Shown here in pieces: positions 1 to 12,844 of a stretch of DNA of 64,000 bases (position 1 is the first letter of the stretch; each line of letters opens with the position of its first letter). A program made the position numbers and the translations under genes. The DNA comes from Kalmusia sp. IMI 367209. Taxonomy: Eukaryota; Ascomycota; Dothideomycetes; Pleosporales; Didymosphaeriaceae. Under the pieces are notes generated by a model that made no database searches, was not told the origin of the DNA, and was given only the letters and a program-made list of their open reading frames with translations. The stretch lies in assembly GCA_027946365.1 (NCBI GenBank), contig JAPEUQ010000007.1:1674001-1738000 (forward strand). The letters run 5' to 3'.

Positions 1-52
1 CATTCAATACGAGGGGCTCGCTGTTCAGGTTGTTGTTGGGCTGGGTTGTCAT
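1..52 (-). CDS. Possible 5' end of a gene leaving the left edge
   Basis: An ATG at 52 on the minus strand opens a reading frame that begins MTTQPNNNLNSEPLVLN and runs off the window. Its Asn/Gln-rich start looks like a disordered N-terminus. Only 17 codons are visible, so neither family nor reality can be judged. Confidence 0.25.
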   Translation of the reverse strand, partial: MTTQPNNNLNSEPLVLN

Positions 53-3027
53 GCTTGCGGTAGATGGTTCCGCTGGCGATGTGCGGGAGAGGTCTGGTAA
101 AAAACAGTCTTGTCTGTCGATGATGTCGCGTGCAGCAAAGTTGAGTGCAGATGAGGTAGAGTGAGGAGTTTTGTGGGCAGGGGCAGCTCTGGCATTGCTC
201 GTGTGAGACGGGGCCGCAATGACGTCTCAGCTGGTCAACTACGAATATTTCACTGGAACCTGCGAGACGTGTGCCCCACAAAGCAGTCGTTACGATTATG
301 TCACTGGTAACGTGCTTCTATTCTCCGCAAATGTGTTCAGCGGCGTTCAAAGACGCGTAGAAATGCTGCTTGTTGTGCGCGCAGCTTCCTGTTCCCCGCG
401 CGGCCAGGAGATTTTGCTTGCGAGTTTCAAGCTCCGTGCACATCATTTTATTAGGGTCTCGCATGTGAATAGCCGCGACGTCATCGGCCCCTGGGGTCAC
501 GCGAGCAACTGCTGCTGGGGCTTATATACGGATGCCAGTCGCCAGAAGCTATCTGAAATGTGCGTCGAGAACGATGGATTTGAATCTCATCATGCATTGC
601 GCAAGGGTTGCGCGGAAAACCGGTCGCATTCGCAGCAAAACAGGCTCTAGAAAATCTACACTTGTACCGCAGGTTATGAGGTAACACGCCTAGGCATACA
701 GGAATCAATATCAGCCCAACGCCAGGGTTTCCCGCTCACCATTGAGCACGCTACCGATACGCTACAGATCGAGAAAGCAAATTCGTGTTATTGGAAATCA
801 ATCGTGCGTCGGTGGTTTTCGTATGCTGAAGCGCAGGGACCCTTCTCAACGCTGGGCTGTTCCGCCCTCTTGGACGCGAAGAAAGAGGACCTGATGCCCA
901 AATTAGGTCCAAAGGATGCATTTGAAATTTGAAAATGTATTAGCAGTTTTCTAGGCTCTTATTTCTCCTTCTCATCAAAGGCCTACATTAGAGCTTGAAA
1001 TCCGTGCGCTTTACCTTGACACAGGGAGGCACTTTCGTTCATGCGGTACAGGCACTGACGACGAATGAGTGGGCTCGGCCGTTCAAGTAGTAAGATGATA
1101 CCATGGGTCGGCTTCACCACGTGGGCGCCATGTGGACGGCCTTTTGGTTGGTAAACATGTTCCGGATGCGGGTTCGTTCGCTGGTAGACTTCTGCTCTGT
1201 TTCGGTGGAGCAGACTGGCAACATCTTACCAATGCACGACGATACGAGTTTGGCCTTGCGTTTGTCTGTGTTGCTTCGATGTACTGAAAGATCTTGGACA
1301 GCTGTATGGTAAATTGATCTTCGTTTGCATGGATTCCTGCACAAGTCGGTGAGTTGCCGTGGGAAATATGAATTCATTCCAGGCTGCACTAGCTCAGACT
1401 ACATAAACGTTCATCGTTTCATCGATTGCATTCTGCCTAGTCTTCACGATAAGCATGTCGTTGCACCAATACATGGGCAGGTAAGCATAGAGTCTGTTGT
1501 ACGGTGAGTTGCACAACGGAGGAGAAGGAGAGCCGTGCCCGTCCGCAACGCTCCCTTTGCTGCGGTCGTGACGTTCGTTGGTCTCGGAACGGAGCGAACT
1601 GCGATACGGCGTTCTGATATGATGTAAAGATCGGCAGCAGACCAGGAATGCGGTTGGGATCGTCGCCAGGGCGGTTGAGGCTCACGAGGACGTCGACGTT
1701 GCTGCAGGGACTCGACACCCGTCTCCTGCTCGTCCTGCTCTCTATCGCGCTTCAATGTGTTGGGATTGTCGAGGGCGCGGTCCTTTGATTATCAGGCTGC
1801 GGCGTAGTGGGTGGCTGGGGAGGGTGGGCAGGCGGCGTGGGCATGTGAGGAGGAGTGGCCTGAAAGCGAAAGGCGGGGCCCAGGATAAGCGACAAATGGT
1901 CCAGGCCGGTGGGATCGTGGGGGGCGCTGGGCAATACTGGCAGAGTGCGAAATGGCGCAAATGCCAGTGCTGGCTATCGTGCCCGGCCTGCGCGCTTAGC
2001 CAAACACATCGCGGCCGGTGTGGCTCTATTGGCGATAGCGCCTTGTCTATCTGTGATCAGTCGCAGATAGCGATTCATTCGTGCCTGGCTAGGCACATGT
2101 GCAGCCTGGCATCATGTGCGACCGAGAGAGGGAGAGAGAGGCGGCGGGAGGAGGAGGTAGGATGCGCCAGTCCTGCGAGGTTGCGCACTCTTCGCGAGGC
2201 GGTCAGGCGTTGGCCAGTGGCCAGCGTTGGGATAGACTGACAGCTCGACACTGCGCAGCCACGCTGCTGCTCAGTTGCCGGTGAGGGAATGGTGCTGGAC
2301 GTTGTGCTGGACTAGGTGCTGGCTCGTTGTTTGCTGCTTCGACGCGGCGCCATGGTCGGAAGCGAGACGGTACAGGCAGCTGTCATGCATCGCACCCTTG
2401 TGACAAGGGTGCCGCCGGCCTACACGCGCGCTGCCGAATGAATCACACCGTGTGTCCATATAACAAGTCCAGCCCACGGCTGCCCTTCATGGCCTCCTCG
2501 GTCGTGATCAACGAAAACCTCGCTCCACGCCGCCCGACTGCGCCGTTGGTTCCTCGAGTCAGCCTTTCCCTCGGTCGTCTGCCCCCCTCGCCGACGCTGT
2601 TCCGCGCCGGCGCCGACCTGGCTTAGGCGCAGGCCTTATCACCACCGCCACTCTCCAACGGCATCGTCCGACCCGCTTGTTTGCTCTCGTGTCTGGCCTG
2701 CCTGCCTTATCCTCCTCTGGGCACCCTCTCGTCCGTCGTCGATCGCCAGTCGTCGTCCGCTCCTCCATCCTCTGCCCTCCCGCCTTTCTTTCTCCACCGT
2801 CCTCACGCCCGCCCGCAAGCGCTGCCAGTAGCCGCGCATAGAGTACGCCTGTGCCTTGAAGTCATATCCACTCAATCCCGCGCCCTCGGTAGCAGACATG
2901 GTCAGAGCGCTCTCCGATCACCACCCACGGACTGCCGTCATTGCAAGACCCTACTGAGCAATCCACCTATTCGAACAGCTCACCCTCTCCGGAGGTCCGA
3001 GTCTGTTGGATCCTCCCAAATCTTACC
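53..3027. other. Intergenic region, no supported gene
   Basis: Short overlapping open frames occur on both strands (for example 219-650), but none shows a recognisable domain or splice-joined continuation. The last 500 bases are pyrimidine-rich on the plus strand, as is common in leaders of fungal genes, and probably contain the promoter and 5' UTR of the gene that starts at 3028. Confidence 0.5.
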
Positions 3028-4713
3028 ATGATACTGCCGCGCGCACTCTACAACGATGCGCCACCAGAGCGTCGCACGCGCATTGCCAACAACCCCACGC
3101 TACTCTACAGCTGGTGGTGCACCGTTTTCTCGCTCGTCATCATTGGCTTCCGACTGTCCGGTCGCTACATCAGGAACGAACGACTCTTCCGCGAAGACAA
3201 AATCATGGCCGCTAGCATCGTTCCGCTCATGGCTCGCATGGGCCTCATCCATGTCGTCCTCATCTACGGTACCAACAACGCCAACACGGCCGACCTCGTG
3301 GATCCCACCAAGATCCACCATCGTGAGATGGGCGCAAAGCTGGTCCTTGCCGCTAGGATATTCTACACGTTATTGTATGCCACCCGCACCCGTCCCACTC
3401 TCCCATGCTGATTCCGAACTAGTATCTGGATGGCCAAATTCACAGTTTCCGAATTTCTGAAGCGCATGACGGAGCGTTTCTGGAAAAAGGGTTACGAATT
3501 CGGCCTGCGAGGCATTCGAATCTTCCTCGCCGTTACCCTGGTCGCTGTGCTGATTGCAACCCTGGCAGAATGCCACCCTTTCACTCAATACTGGCAGGTG
3601 GTGCCCGAGGCGAAGCCACAATGCCGTCAAGGGTACGGCCATCTTCTCACCATGGGCATCACCGACATCGTCACCGACCTTCTTCTCATCTTCTTCCCGA
3701 TACCAATCATCCTCCGCTCAACCATGACGATCAAGCGCAAGCTGTCGCTCGTGTCGCTCTTCTCCATGTCCATCATCCTCATCGTCATCACGGCAGCTCG
3801 GGTTCCGCTCGTCATTGAGAAGCGCGGGCTGCAGCAATATCGCACCGTCTTTGCATCCTCCGAGATTCTCGCCGCCACGGGTGTCTCAAACGCCATTATC
3901 CTAGGATCTTTCCTACGTGACAGGGGTGTCAAGAAGGCCAAGTACAAAGCTGGATCCACCACGGATAGTATGGATCGTCGGTCTTCGACGAGACGAACCT
4001 TGCAAGAAGGTTTGGGCAGTGAGGAAAATCTCGCGCGGTCGTTAGGCTATCGCACGAAATCAGAGCTGTCGGACCAAGAAACGAACATCGCAAGACCTGC
4101 TCAGGTTGTCGACCTCAAACGGCTCAGCTCACGTGGACCTCCACCAACATTCACAAACACCAATTGGCAGTTGCCAAGAACACAGTCCGAGAGATCTGAC
4201 CACAGCGGCGACACGGATCCAAAGGGCAGGACGAGCGAGGACCTTATGCCGAGCCCTCGGGGCAGACGGGTTTCATTCTTCGATGTGGGTGGTCTGCTGG
4301 AAGAGGGCCATTCGACGGTAGCGCCATCACCAACAGATTCCGTCATTGCTCAAGACTTCGCGCCACAACCTCGGCGGCCATCGAGAAGCTCCCTTGCGCA
4401 GAACGGGCGATCATATATATCTGGACGACGGTCGTCACGACTTTCTCAACAATCAGGAGACGGCGACACAGGCACTCGGCCTGGCCCTCAATTGCAAGAT
4501 CGAGGCAACCTGCTCTCCGAAAGGGATGAACTAGCCGCAACAGCTGGACCCACGCTATCTACTACCCAAACCGCGACCTCGTCCTCACCAACGGATCGAT
4601 CACCATCACAATCAGCACGGGAAACCTCCGCTCCCGTTGCGCGCAGTACGACTGCAAATACAGCCACCAGCGTTCCTAGCCTACAGGACGCTGGTGGTCT
4701 TCTTTCCTCATAA
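3028..4713 (+). CDS. Fungal rhodopsin-domain integral membrane protein
   Basis: Two exons, 3028-3374 and 3423-4713, are joined by a 48-nt intron (GTATGC...TAG) and give 545 residues. The start is the first ATG in a good context (ACCATG). The first about 300 residues hold at least six hydrophobic helices. They carry the family's usual landmarks: an early WWCTVFSLVIIGFRL helix, CHPFTQYWQV with a paired Cys (PQCRQGY), and the D-x-x-TDLLLIFFPIPII helix. The last about 240 residues are Ser/Thr/Arg-rich, disordered and cytosolic. Proteins of this ascomycete-specific family sit in the plasma membrane. Some relatives (PTH11-like) are proposed receptors, but the ligand is unknown and no CFEM domain is present. 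Confidence 0.85.
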
Positions 4714-5447
4714 TCTTTTGTGTGATACCCATGGCTGCTACAGCAGTCTATATTTGTCTTTCATTTACTATCAGCATTCAGAGCGAGATATCCCACGGCA
4801 TCATGGCGTTCTGGTTCACGACTTATGCATCATGAATGTTTTTCTACCTCTGTCGTCGTCTCCTTCCGGGACAACAACCTAGACTTGCTAGGAAGACCAT
4901 ACTTACAACTACATGGGAGGGCGGCATTGAGAACCCGGATCTTGGACATTGTACAATATACCATCTTGCCTTGCATGACGTACGTCAAGCCGGCATAAAT
5001 AATGCAATCTATATTAACTCTACCTGATTTCCGAGTGCGTGACGCGCCTGCGGGCCGTGTTATATGAATCGTGCAGCTCGACGACTTCGAATACGGTGCC
5101 ATAGGGCTGTGGATATTGTCTAAGCGCGGCATCCTGGTGAAGATCAATCTAAATACTCGCTTGCTTGCAAAGACCCACGAGGGTCAAAGCTCCCTGCGGC
5201 GGCTGACGTATGCACAGTCACAGAAACCCAGATCGAGCGAAGAATAGCTGTAAAAAGGCAAAAGGGTGTCTAGCAACCATGATCAGCAGCAAGGGCCGAA
5301 CCCCACCGAGCTAGCTCGTTCGTGCTCAGTGAATCGACCGCGCGACGGCGTGACGTGCTCCTTATCGATAATCCTCCCTCTGGCCCCACGCCATCTTTCC
5401 CTCTCTCTAGGTACTCTCTCGCCCCAAGTACGCCCCGCACACGCCCA
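4714..5447. other. Intergenic spacer
   Basis: This holds the 3' UTR of the rhodopsin-domain gene and the promoter of the JmjC gene. The frame of the latter stays open upstream to 5322 but has no ATG before 5448. I see no other feature. Confidence 0.5.
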
Positions 5448-7007
5448 ATGGGCCTCGATGCCCTCGATGCAGACCCGCCCTCCCTCCAAGAGATCTGCGC
5501 CCTCACCAGACACTCCCTGACACACCCTTCCCCTTTCAAAGACCTCACGATTCTCGGCGCGGGCCGCGCTGCCCTCGACTTGCTCCCGCGCGACCCGGAG
5601 ACATGCATGCTGCTCGCGTATAGCCAGCTGCATGCTGTGCCGTACAATGAGGTGAAGGCATGTTGGAGGCGATTGTACACGGACGCGGTGCTGTGGCAGG
5701 TGCTGTTGATAGGGGAGGAGAAAGAGTCGGTGGGGTGTGGGGGAAGTGGGAGAGTCGAGGGCTCAAAGACCGGCGAGGCGACGGAGGATAAGTGGATAGG
5801 AAAGGTTGTAAAGCTGCTGGATATGGCGCTCATTCTGACGGGAGCGCCTGAGAGAGAGGAATTGGTGGAATTGTGGTTTGAGGCCTTGGAAGCACGAGCG
5901 CATACCATGTCCCATTCCGCCTCGAAGGAGCTGGGCGTTCCTCCACGCAACGACGGCGAAGGACATGTAGAGAATACTGAAAGACCCTCAAAGAGAAGAA
6001 GAGTTGATGTCGACATCTGCCCTTCCTTCCCCGAGACCTTCCCGGATACCATCACCATCCCTCCCTCGCTCCGCCGTCCTCTCCCGAGAGCCCGCGAGCT
6101 TGGCCTGTCCGCTTTCCAATCCCATATCTCGAGCCCGGACACACAGACACCCCTCATCATAGAGGGAGCGATCGACCACTGGCCCGCCCTCGAAGACGAG
6201 CGCGCGTGGAAGAAGCCCGCGTATCTGCTCCGCAAGACGCTCGGCGGCCAGCGGCTCGTGCCCGTAGAAATTGGGCGAAGCTACACAGACGAAGGCTGGG
6301 GGCAGAAGATCCTGAGTTTTGCGGACTTCATGCAGAGCTACATGCTCGACGACCCGCACGGCCGCCCAACCAACGGCAAAGCAGACCCAAACGGCGACAG
6401 CGACACAGAAGCTGCTCAGAAAGGCTACCTAGCCCAGCACAACCTCTTTTCCCAGATCCCCTCCCTCCGCTCCGACATCGCCATCCCAGACTACTGCTAC
6501 TGCGAGCCCGCGCCCACGCGCACAAACCCCGCCAACGTCAAGCCCGTCGAGAAGCTCGAAGAGCCGCTCCTAAACGCTTGGTTCGGCCCTAAGGATACCA
6601 TTTCGCCACTCCACACCGATCCTTACCACAACATCCTCGCGCAGGTCGTCGGCTACAAGTACGTCCGCTTATACGCACCGGAAGAAACGCCGAAGCTATA
6701 TCCCCGCGACGCAGACGAGAACGGCATCGACATGTCCAACACGAGCCGCGTAGATCTAGGCATGGCCATGGGCGCGTGGCCCGAGATATCGTGCTGGGAA
6801 ACCAGCACCGCCGGGCATCGATCTGCAATCGCGCACGTCGACGACGACGAAAGAGTAGCGCTGGAGCACGCATTCACCAACTTCAAGCATGCAGCGTACC
6901 TCGAGGGCGTCCTCGGCCCAGGCGACTGCGTGTACATCCCGACCGGCTGGTGGCATTACGTGCGCAGCCTGACGCCCAGCTTCAGCGTGAGTTTCTGGTG
7001 GAATTGA
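5448..7007 (+). CDS. JmjC-domain oxygenase, JMJD5/KDM8-like
   Basis: Single exon of 519 residues. The frame extends further 5', but 5448 is its first ATG. Residues 1 to about 180 form a helical N-terminal region. The JmjC domain occupies roughly residues 240-519, ends with the protein, and closes on the typical SVSFWWN strand. The Fe(II) ligands are visible: His389 and Asp391 in SPLHTDPYHN, and His503 in TGWWHYV. The overall plan (helical N-terminus, C-terminal cupin-type JmjC) matches JMJD5 proteins, which are 2-oxoglutarate/Fe(II) oxygenases reported as arginyl hydroxylases or peptidases. The substrate here cannot be read from sequence. The protein is somewhat longer than animal JMJD5, with a hydrophilic insert near residues 300-330. 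Confidence 0.85.
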   Translation: MGLDALDADPPSLQEICALTRHSLTHPSPFKDLTILGAGRAALDLLPRDPETCMLLAYSQLHAVPYNEVKACWRRLYTDAVLWQVLLIGEEKESVGCGGSGRVEGSKTGEATEDKWIGKVVKLLDMALILTGAPEREELVELWFEALEARAHTMSHSASKELGVPPRNDGEGHVENTERPSKRRRVDVDICPSFPETFPDTITIPPSLRRPLPRARELGLSAFQSHISSPDTQTPLIIEGAIDHWPALEDERAWKKPAYLLRKTLGGQRLVPVEIGRSYTDEGWGQKILSFADFMQSYMLDDPHGRPTNGKADPNGDSDTEAAQKGYLAQHNLFSQIPSLRSDIAIPDYCYCEPAPTRTNPANVKPVEKLEEPLLNAWFGPKDTISPLHTDPYHNILAQVVGYKYVRLYAPEETPKLYPRDADENGIDMSNTSRVDLGMAMGAWPEISCWETSTAGHRSAIAHVDDDERVALEHAFTNFKHAAYLEGVLGPGDCVYIPTGWWHYVRSLTPSFSVSFWWN

Positions 7008-8066
7008 GCGAGGGCGCGCCACATCATTCCCCCGTCCTGTTCGTCCCCGTGGTGCTCAAAGAGATTGATTAGATAGATAGATACCCAATTAGCAAGTCTT
7101 TCGATCCGTCTGTCAATGTAGTCTGCGCGTGTCGCGTCTTAGTACGAATATGTATCTGCCCAACTGATCGTGTTTTATAGACGAGAGCTTCTTTCTATGT
7201 GCCTACGTACTCATTCTTTCTTCTTATCGTGGGGTATTGCGCTCGGATAGGGGCTCATATACCTACGATTCCTGCCGGTGATTCAGAGAAATCGGTCTAC
7301 TAGGGCTGGACACGGGGTGCATCACTCCACTTATCCTTCCGTTGGACCTCTATGTCTGGCATTCAGTGATACCTCTTGCCCGCGATGCGGAAATGCATGC
7401 GTCTGTTTTAAGCATCCAGTGGCAGATTGAGACTAAGTTGCTATACATTACGCAGCGCACATGATGTAGTAGTGTGTATATTCCAGAAGCAAATCGTACA
7501 CATGGCTCAAAGCCCGTAGATAGCTTGTACACACCACACGTAGACGGTGAACACAGCGGGGGCCAGGCATCGGCCTGCAAGGCGGGAATGCAACGAAGCG
7601 GTGCACAAGCAAAGCATCAGAGAAGGAAGGAAGTTGCTCAGCCAGCTCGGCGCAAAAGAATGACCCAGTCGCCAAGCTGATCGGCTCAATAGAGAGATAG
7701 ATACGAACGACCCCATCTAGACGAAGCTCACGGCAACGACAAAAAACCCCTCCGAGCTATCCACAGAACCCGACTACCTCTACTATCAACAAGGGAAAAG
7801 GCTGATCCACATCCGGCATCACCGGCCACCAGCCCACGCGGCCCGACCCTTTTCCCACGCACCCAAAAAGAGACCCATATGAAAAAAGGGACGACAAAGA
7901 ACTCCGTATCCCCTTTTGGTATCAGTGCTGTTTCGAGCCCCCATGGCAGTGGGGAACCTTCGGTTATCATACACAATGCCAATCGACAAAGCGAAACAGG
8001 AAAAGTAAAAAGCTGGAAAATATAAGCGCAAAAGTGTCGCTGAGATGTTGATCATGTCATCATCAA
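7008..8066. other. Convergent 3' spacer
   Basis: The spacer lies between two converging genes and holds both 3' UTRs. A short GATA run (7069-7083) is present. No coding sequence is supported. Confidence 0.5.
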
Positions 8067-11000
8067 TCACCCTAAGCCGCCGCCGCCACCGCCGAAGAAG
8101 AAGCCGTCGAAGAGATCCAAGCCGTTGCCTTCGCTCCAATCGTGCGTACCGTCGCCGAAGCCCATGCCGAAGCCTAGGTCTTGCAGGCCGCCCGCTGCGT
8201 CCGCGACGTTGTTGGCGCTGTTGGCGCCCTGGACGGGGAATGAGTCCAGGAAATCGAGATCGGAGAAGGTGCCTAGATCGGGATATGTGGAGGTGATGTT
8301 CTGCGCGAACGCGTTGTAAGGAAGTTGATTGCTGAGCTGGTAGGGGGAGGTCAAGGGATTGGGTGATTGAGACATGAGTGGGGAGATGGTGGTGGTGGTT
8401 GATGTCGGGGTGAATGTTTGTTGTTGGTGCTGTGGAGAGGATAGATTTTGATGCTGGAAGGGGTAGGGCTGCTGCTGCTGTTGCTGTTGCTGTTGTTGGA
8501 GCTGGTGCGTGCGCATTTGTGGCGATATTTTCAGGTCGGTAGTAAAAGGCTGCATTTGCTGCTGCTCTTGCTTTACTGGCTGTGGCGGCGGCGGAGGACG
8601 CATGGTACCGACTTGATTCGATATGCGGCTAAACGAGCGCTTGTCCGTTTCGTCTTCTGAAAATAGGTCTTTCAAATTCATATCGAAGCGGGGGATTGGG
8701 CGTCGATTATGTTGGAAGTACCCTGCCTGCGGGTACCCTGACATCTCTGTGTCTGCATCCGAAACTGGAGGATATGCTGTGCTAGGTGACTGGGATTGTC
8801 GTCTGGGATTAGGTGGTCGGAGCGCTTGAGGCCCAAACCCAGTCGTTGACATGCACATCTGGATAGTTGCTTTGCTCATGCGGTCGAAGGCGTCACGGCA
8901 TGCTTCTGCAGGGGGACACTTTTCAATCAGGTCACCAAGCACGGATGTGGCCGCTAAGACGGTAAAGTCGACATCGTCAAGAGACTGATAAGATACGGAT
9001 CGTCAGCCCCAATCGTAACACAAGTAGGTGACACAGCGTTCTGTCAAACTTACCAAGAGACTGCGTACAGCAGGCGAGTGCCACACAGCATATAGGAAGG
9101 AAATTCCTGGAAAGGTTAGTTTCATATATGTGAGGGCAGCTATAGTACTCACCCGCCATGAACAAATGATGCGTGGCCAGGAACGTATAATTGACTAGGT
9201 GCACGCGATGTAACTGTCGATACAGCTTGAGAACCTTCTGCCCGGCTTCTGCAACCTTCAAGAAGACAAGCTCCTCATCTTCCCGTTCGTCTGGTCCGAT
9301 TACTGAGGGACTCCCGACCTCACTGTCGGCACCGCCTAGTTCACCGACTAGTCCCAACGGAACTACCAGACTTTGCCTGTATAGCATGATGATCGCCTGC
9401 CAGTAGTTGAGCTCTAAGAATAGTGGCGAGAATTGTACTCCAGCATCTTGTTGAGTCGGTGCCGAGTCTTTCCACTCCAGAAGACGCCTGTCGATATCGA
9501 CACGCCACCCTCGGAACGAGTTGAAATTGGCCAGGAACGGCGACGGTAGCTTTGTGTGCATGTACTCATTACCCTGGTTAGTGCCATTCGCCCTTGCTTG
9601 TTGAGCTTGCCGGTGTTGCAGCACTTGGAGGATTTCTGACTGAAGTAGCCTGAGCCGGAAATAATGATGTGCCACAACCTTGTAGGTTGGTCGTCGCTGA
9701 TGCTCGAGTGGGTCTAGGAATCCCTCCTTGGTGATAAATCGATCATCAAGCATCGACGGAAATTCCGTAGTTATGACCTGATCGGTTATCCCGAACGGGC
9801 GCCCAACGCAAGTACTGACGAGCCTGTCAAGTGAATAGACGCACCACCACAACCTGCGCCGAAGGTCACGGACCCATTGTCTGCGACCTCGCTCCTTGGC
9901 ATCAATTTTGCCATTAGCACCCGCTGTGGTATCTCCTTCTTCCTTCACTTCTGATTTCCCAACATTTTGGTCTTCCGAGCCCGAACTGTCGATCCCCACG
10001 CCATCCTCGTAATGTAATCCGAGATCGACGCCCAACCGTACGGCAACACCGACAATATACCATAGACCTGGCGCAACAGGACGCAACAACGCGAACCCTG
10101 CCAGTAGTAGCACAGCCTGTAGCTCCTCCAAACCTCCCCCGAACCCATCCGGTCGGTCTGCTGCGGGCGTGGAACCTAGGAAATTTTCCAAATGAATTAT
10201 TGCTGAGGCGTGGTACTCCTCGGGTTGGTGCTGATGGCCTGCAAGTCGCCGCTTTTTGTTTGAAGGAGGTGAGGGTTTCGATTTTGTGGGCGATCTTGCA
10301 CTATCCGATGCAGGAGAATCACTAGCGTCTGAACTTCCCATGATGATGCCAGCGCCGATAGCGAAGACAATATTGAGCATGTAGGACTCCCGTGATGTCC
10401 TATGCCGCTCACCCGAGGTATACACGCGATCGAACATTTCCATGAACTCGCCACGATGCAAGATGGGAATCTGCGGATTCGCATGTTCAAAATACAGTTC
10501 CACCAAGCGAGCGCCGAGTTCGCGTTCCGGGAAAGGAGCCTGTCGAAATGTAGGTTTGGTATGGAGGCCGAAGAAGCTGTCTCGCATCGAAGTGCCGCCA
10601 TCTGCGGCATTGGTCGTTATCGACTTGCTGCCTCTGACACTTCCTCGTTCAGATGATGATCCAGATACTGAACTCTTGACAGCGGCAAAGACGACCCTGG
10701 CGAAAGATATGCCGGACGTCGATCCTAGGAAGCGAGGGTCGCTTGCACCCTGAACTGACACCATGCCAATGTTGGAAACCAGCTTGGCGAGCTTCTCGCG
10801 ATCATTCCGCTCCTGCTCCTCCTTTGTGAGGCTGAGGGGTGCCGCGGCCGACCCATTGTGTTGTTGTGGAGCCCCCGCGGCCGAAGCTGGCCTCGACGTG
10901 GAGCCATTCGCGGGCTGGAAGCTGGGATTGAAGTCTTCGGCGGCCGAGAATGTGATGGAGTTGTCCTGCAGCAGCGACTCAAGGTACGCGACGCGTGTTT

Positions 11001-11516
11001 CCAGGTAATAGACATAACTGGGATCATGTCAGCGTCCCGAGGGCCAGTAGATAATGGCATGCGGAGTGAAGGGGATCACGGCAGGGACTGGGTCGGCTCC
11101 AGCGCCATGATGGACTCGGACTCGGGCTCATCACGCACCTTCGAGGGATCTCGCGTTTTGTGATGGGGTCGTAGCCGACGCATTTCACGCTCGCCTTGTC
11201 GCATGAGGCACAGGATGGCAGGCGCTGGTCGCAGCGATTCTTCCTCAGGCGGCATCTACAGATCAGACACGTAAGCAGAGCGTCCTTTCATCCCTTCATC
11301 CCTTCATGTTGCATAACGATCCCCAGACAACAGACGGCCTGCGCACAGCAGAGGTGAGGGCACAGACCTGTTACAAGCAGAGACGTTGCGGAAGGAGGAG
11401 GCCGACGACGCGGAGGCGGCCGGCGAGGCAGGCTTTACGGGGGCGGTCGTCTCCTGCGGTGAGGTGCCGTCTCCATCGTGAGCAGACTCATCGTGCGCGC
11501 GCTTGAGGCCAGTCAT
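8067..11516 (-). CDS. Zn(II)2Cys6 transcription factor, PPR1/UaY type
   Basis: Five exons (11368-11516, 11139-11255, 9153-11017, 9054-9106, 8067-8984) join in phase to give 1033 residues. The zinc cluster uses Cys48, 51, 58, 65, 68 and 75 and is split by intron 1. It is followed directly by a linker and dimerisation helix (PRSYVYYLETRVAYLESLL), the arrangement of the PPR1/UaY subgroup. A fungal_trans regulatory domain fills the middle (about residues 180-700). The C-terminus is low-complexity: a Gln run coded near 8470-8505, then an acidic, aromatic and Gly-rich tail that could activate transcription. Length and layout fit UaY, the activator of purine catabolism, but that assignment needs an orthology test. 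Nuclear. Confidence 0.88.
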
Positions 11517-11822
11517 CAGGGCGCATGGCAAGACTCCAGTGTCTTCCGGGCACGGCTGGCGGTCGGCTGAAGCTCAGGGTGCCGGGCCCCGCTCCGTACC
11601 TCAGGGCTGAAGGAGTAAGCGACGATGACGGGGGTGCAGAATGCAGCGTGGAGGAGCAGGACACGGGTTGGGGTCCATCTGCGGCCAAAAGCAACGACAA
11701 GATCGCTCTGTGGGGAGGAGGCTAGCGGGATGGCTTGTGTCTCTTATCAGCACGATAGCAGGAGGGGCTGGCACTGGCCGAGGCTGACGGCTTCGAATGT
11801 TCCGTCGGCGGCCAGGCCAGGC

Positions 11823-11854
<32 letters not shown>

Positions 11855-12844
11855 CAAGCAGCCAGGTCATGTGCCCGCGTTCCCAGGCGTGGCGCCCTTC
11901 AAGCCCTCCAAGCCCTCCAAGCCCTCCCTCCAGGCTTCCCCATCGTGGCCACGCGCCCGCCTCATCTCACGCCCGCGTCGGATGACTGTACGCATGCACG
12001 CATACACGCATACACGCATGTACATACATCAAATATGCCTCTGTGCACGCAAACGGCACAACTAAACGAGCAACCTGCTCGTCCGACGTCTCGTGCGTGT
12101 CCAAGATGGACTCTACCTGACTCGCGCCGGGGCTTGCCCTGCAACCCACGCACACCGATCAGAACAGTGCCGAAACTATGGGAACGGCAGTTTGGCGCAC
12201 ACTAAGCGATCCTCCACCAAACGCCTGCAGCTTTTGCCCCAATTAGACCAATCGACAGTACCTCGAAGCCTCACTCCACGACCTCTGACGCGGCCTCCTC
12301 TCACACCGCGACTGTCAGAAATGACGGCGAGTCAGGCCGTCCCCCGCGTACAGCTGTCGTGGCGCCTGCAATGAACATCAAAACGAGCTCGGATCCTATA
12401 GTGAAAAAGCAGATATTGCATTCGTTGTGCTTGAGCGATCCTGGCGTCTAAAATAAGGACCATGCAGAACTCGACTGCACCGAAATGTCATGTCCTGGGT
12501 ATTGTATGTGTGTGACATGTTTTTGAGTTCCAACGCCGGGCCTGCACATCCCATGGCAAGCCATATCTTGTTTGTTCGCCTGAGCACCCTCTAGTAAAAT
12601 CATGTCCGCAGAAAGCCACCCATATTCAACCGATTGTATGATACAGAAATGTTCCCGCTGTGACAAAACGCCTATGAAAGTCGCCTTTCCCTTTCTAATC
12701 GGCAGCGACCGATTTGGTGTCTATCTATAGAAGTCCCAGTATTAAAAGGTCCGGTATCGATGATGAAAGCATAATAAAAAAACGCCAATGCTGAAAAGCG
12801 CGATGTGCAAAGTCTGTTTGTCGTCATGTGTAGTCGTGTGGTGT
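11517..12844. other. Intergenic region with simple repeats
   Basis: This is the promoter side of the Zn2Cys6 gene and the 3' side of the MFS gene. No gene is supported. Several short tandem repeats lie between 11811 and 12030, including a CAGG tetranucleotide run, a CCAAGCCCT 9-mer repeat (11899-11929) and ACGCATAC repeats (about 11990-12025). Confidence 0.5.
11812..11866. repeat. (CAGG)n microsatellite
   Basis: About 13 copies of a CAGG/GGCA tetranucleotide, slightly interrupted at both ends. It lies in the upstream region of the Zn2Cys6 gene and is likely length-polymorphic. Confidence 0.85.

Noticed and set aside
219..650. 143-codon plus-strand frame near the left edge
   Set aside because: No motif, Cys and Arg rich, and overlapped by minus-strand frames; probably chance.
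5322..5447. N-terminal extension of the JmjC protein
   Set aside because: The frame is open but contains no ATG before 5448.
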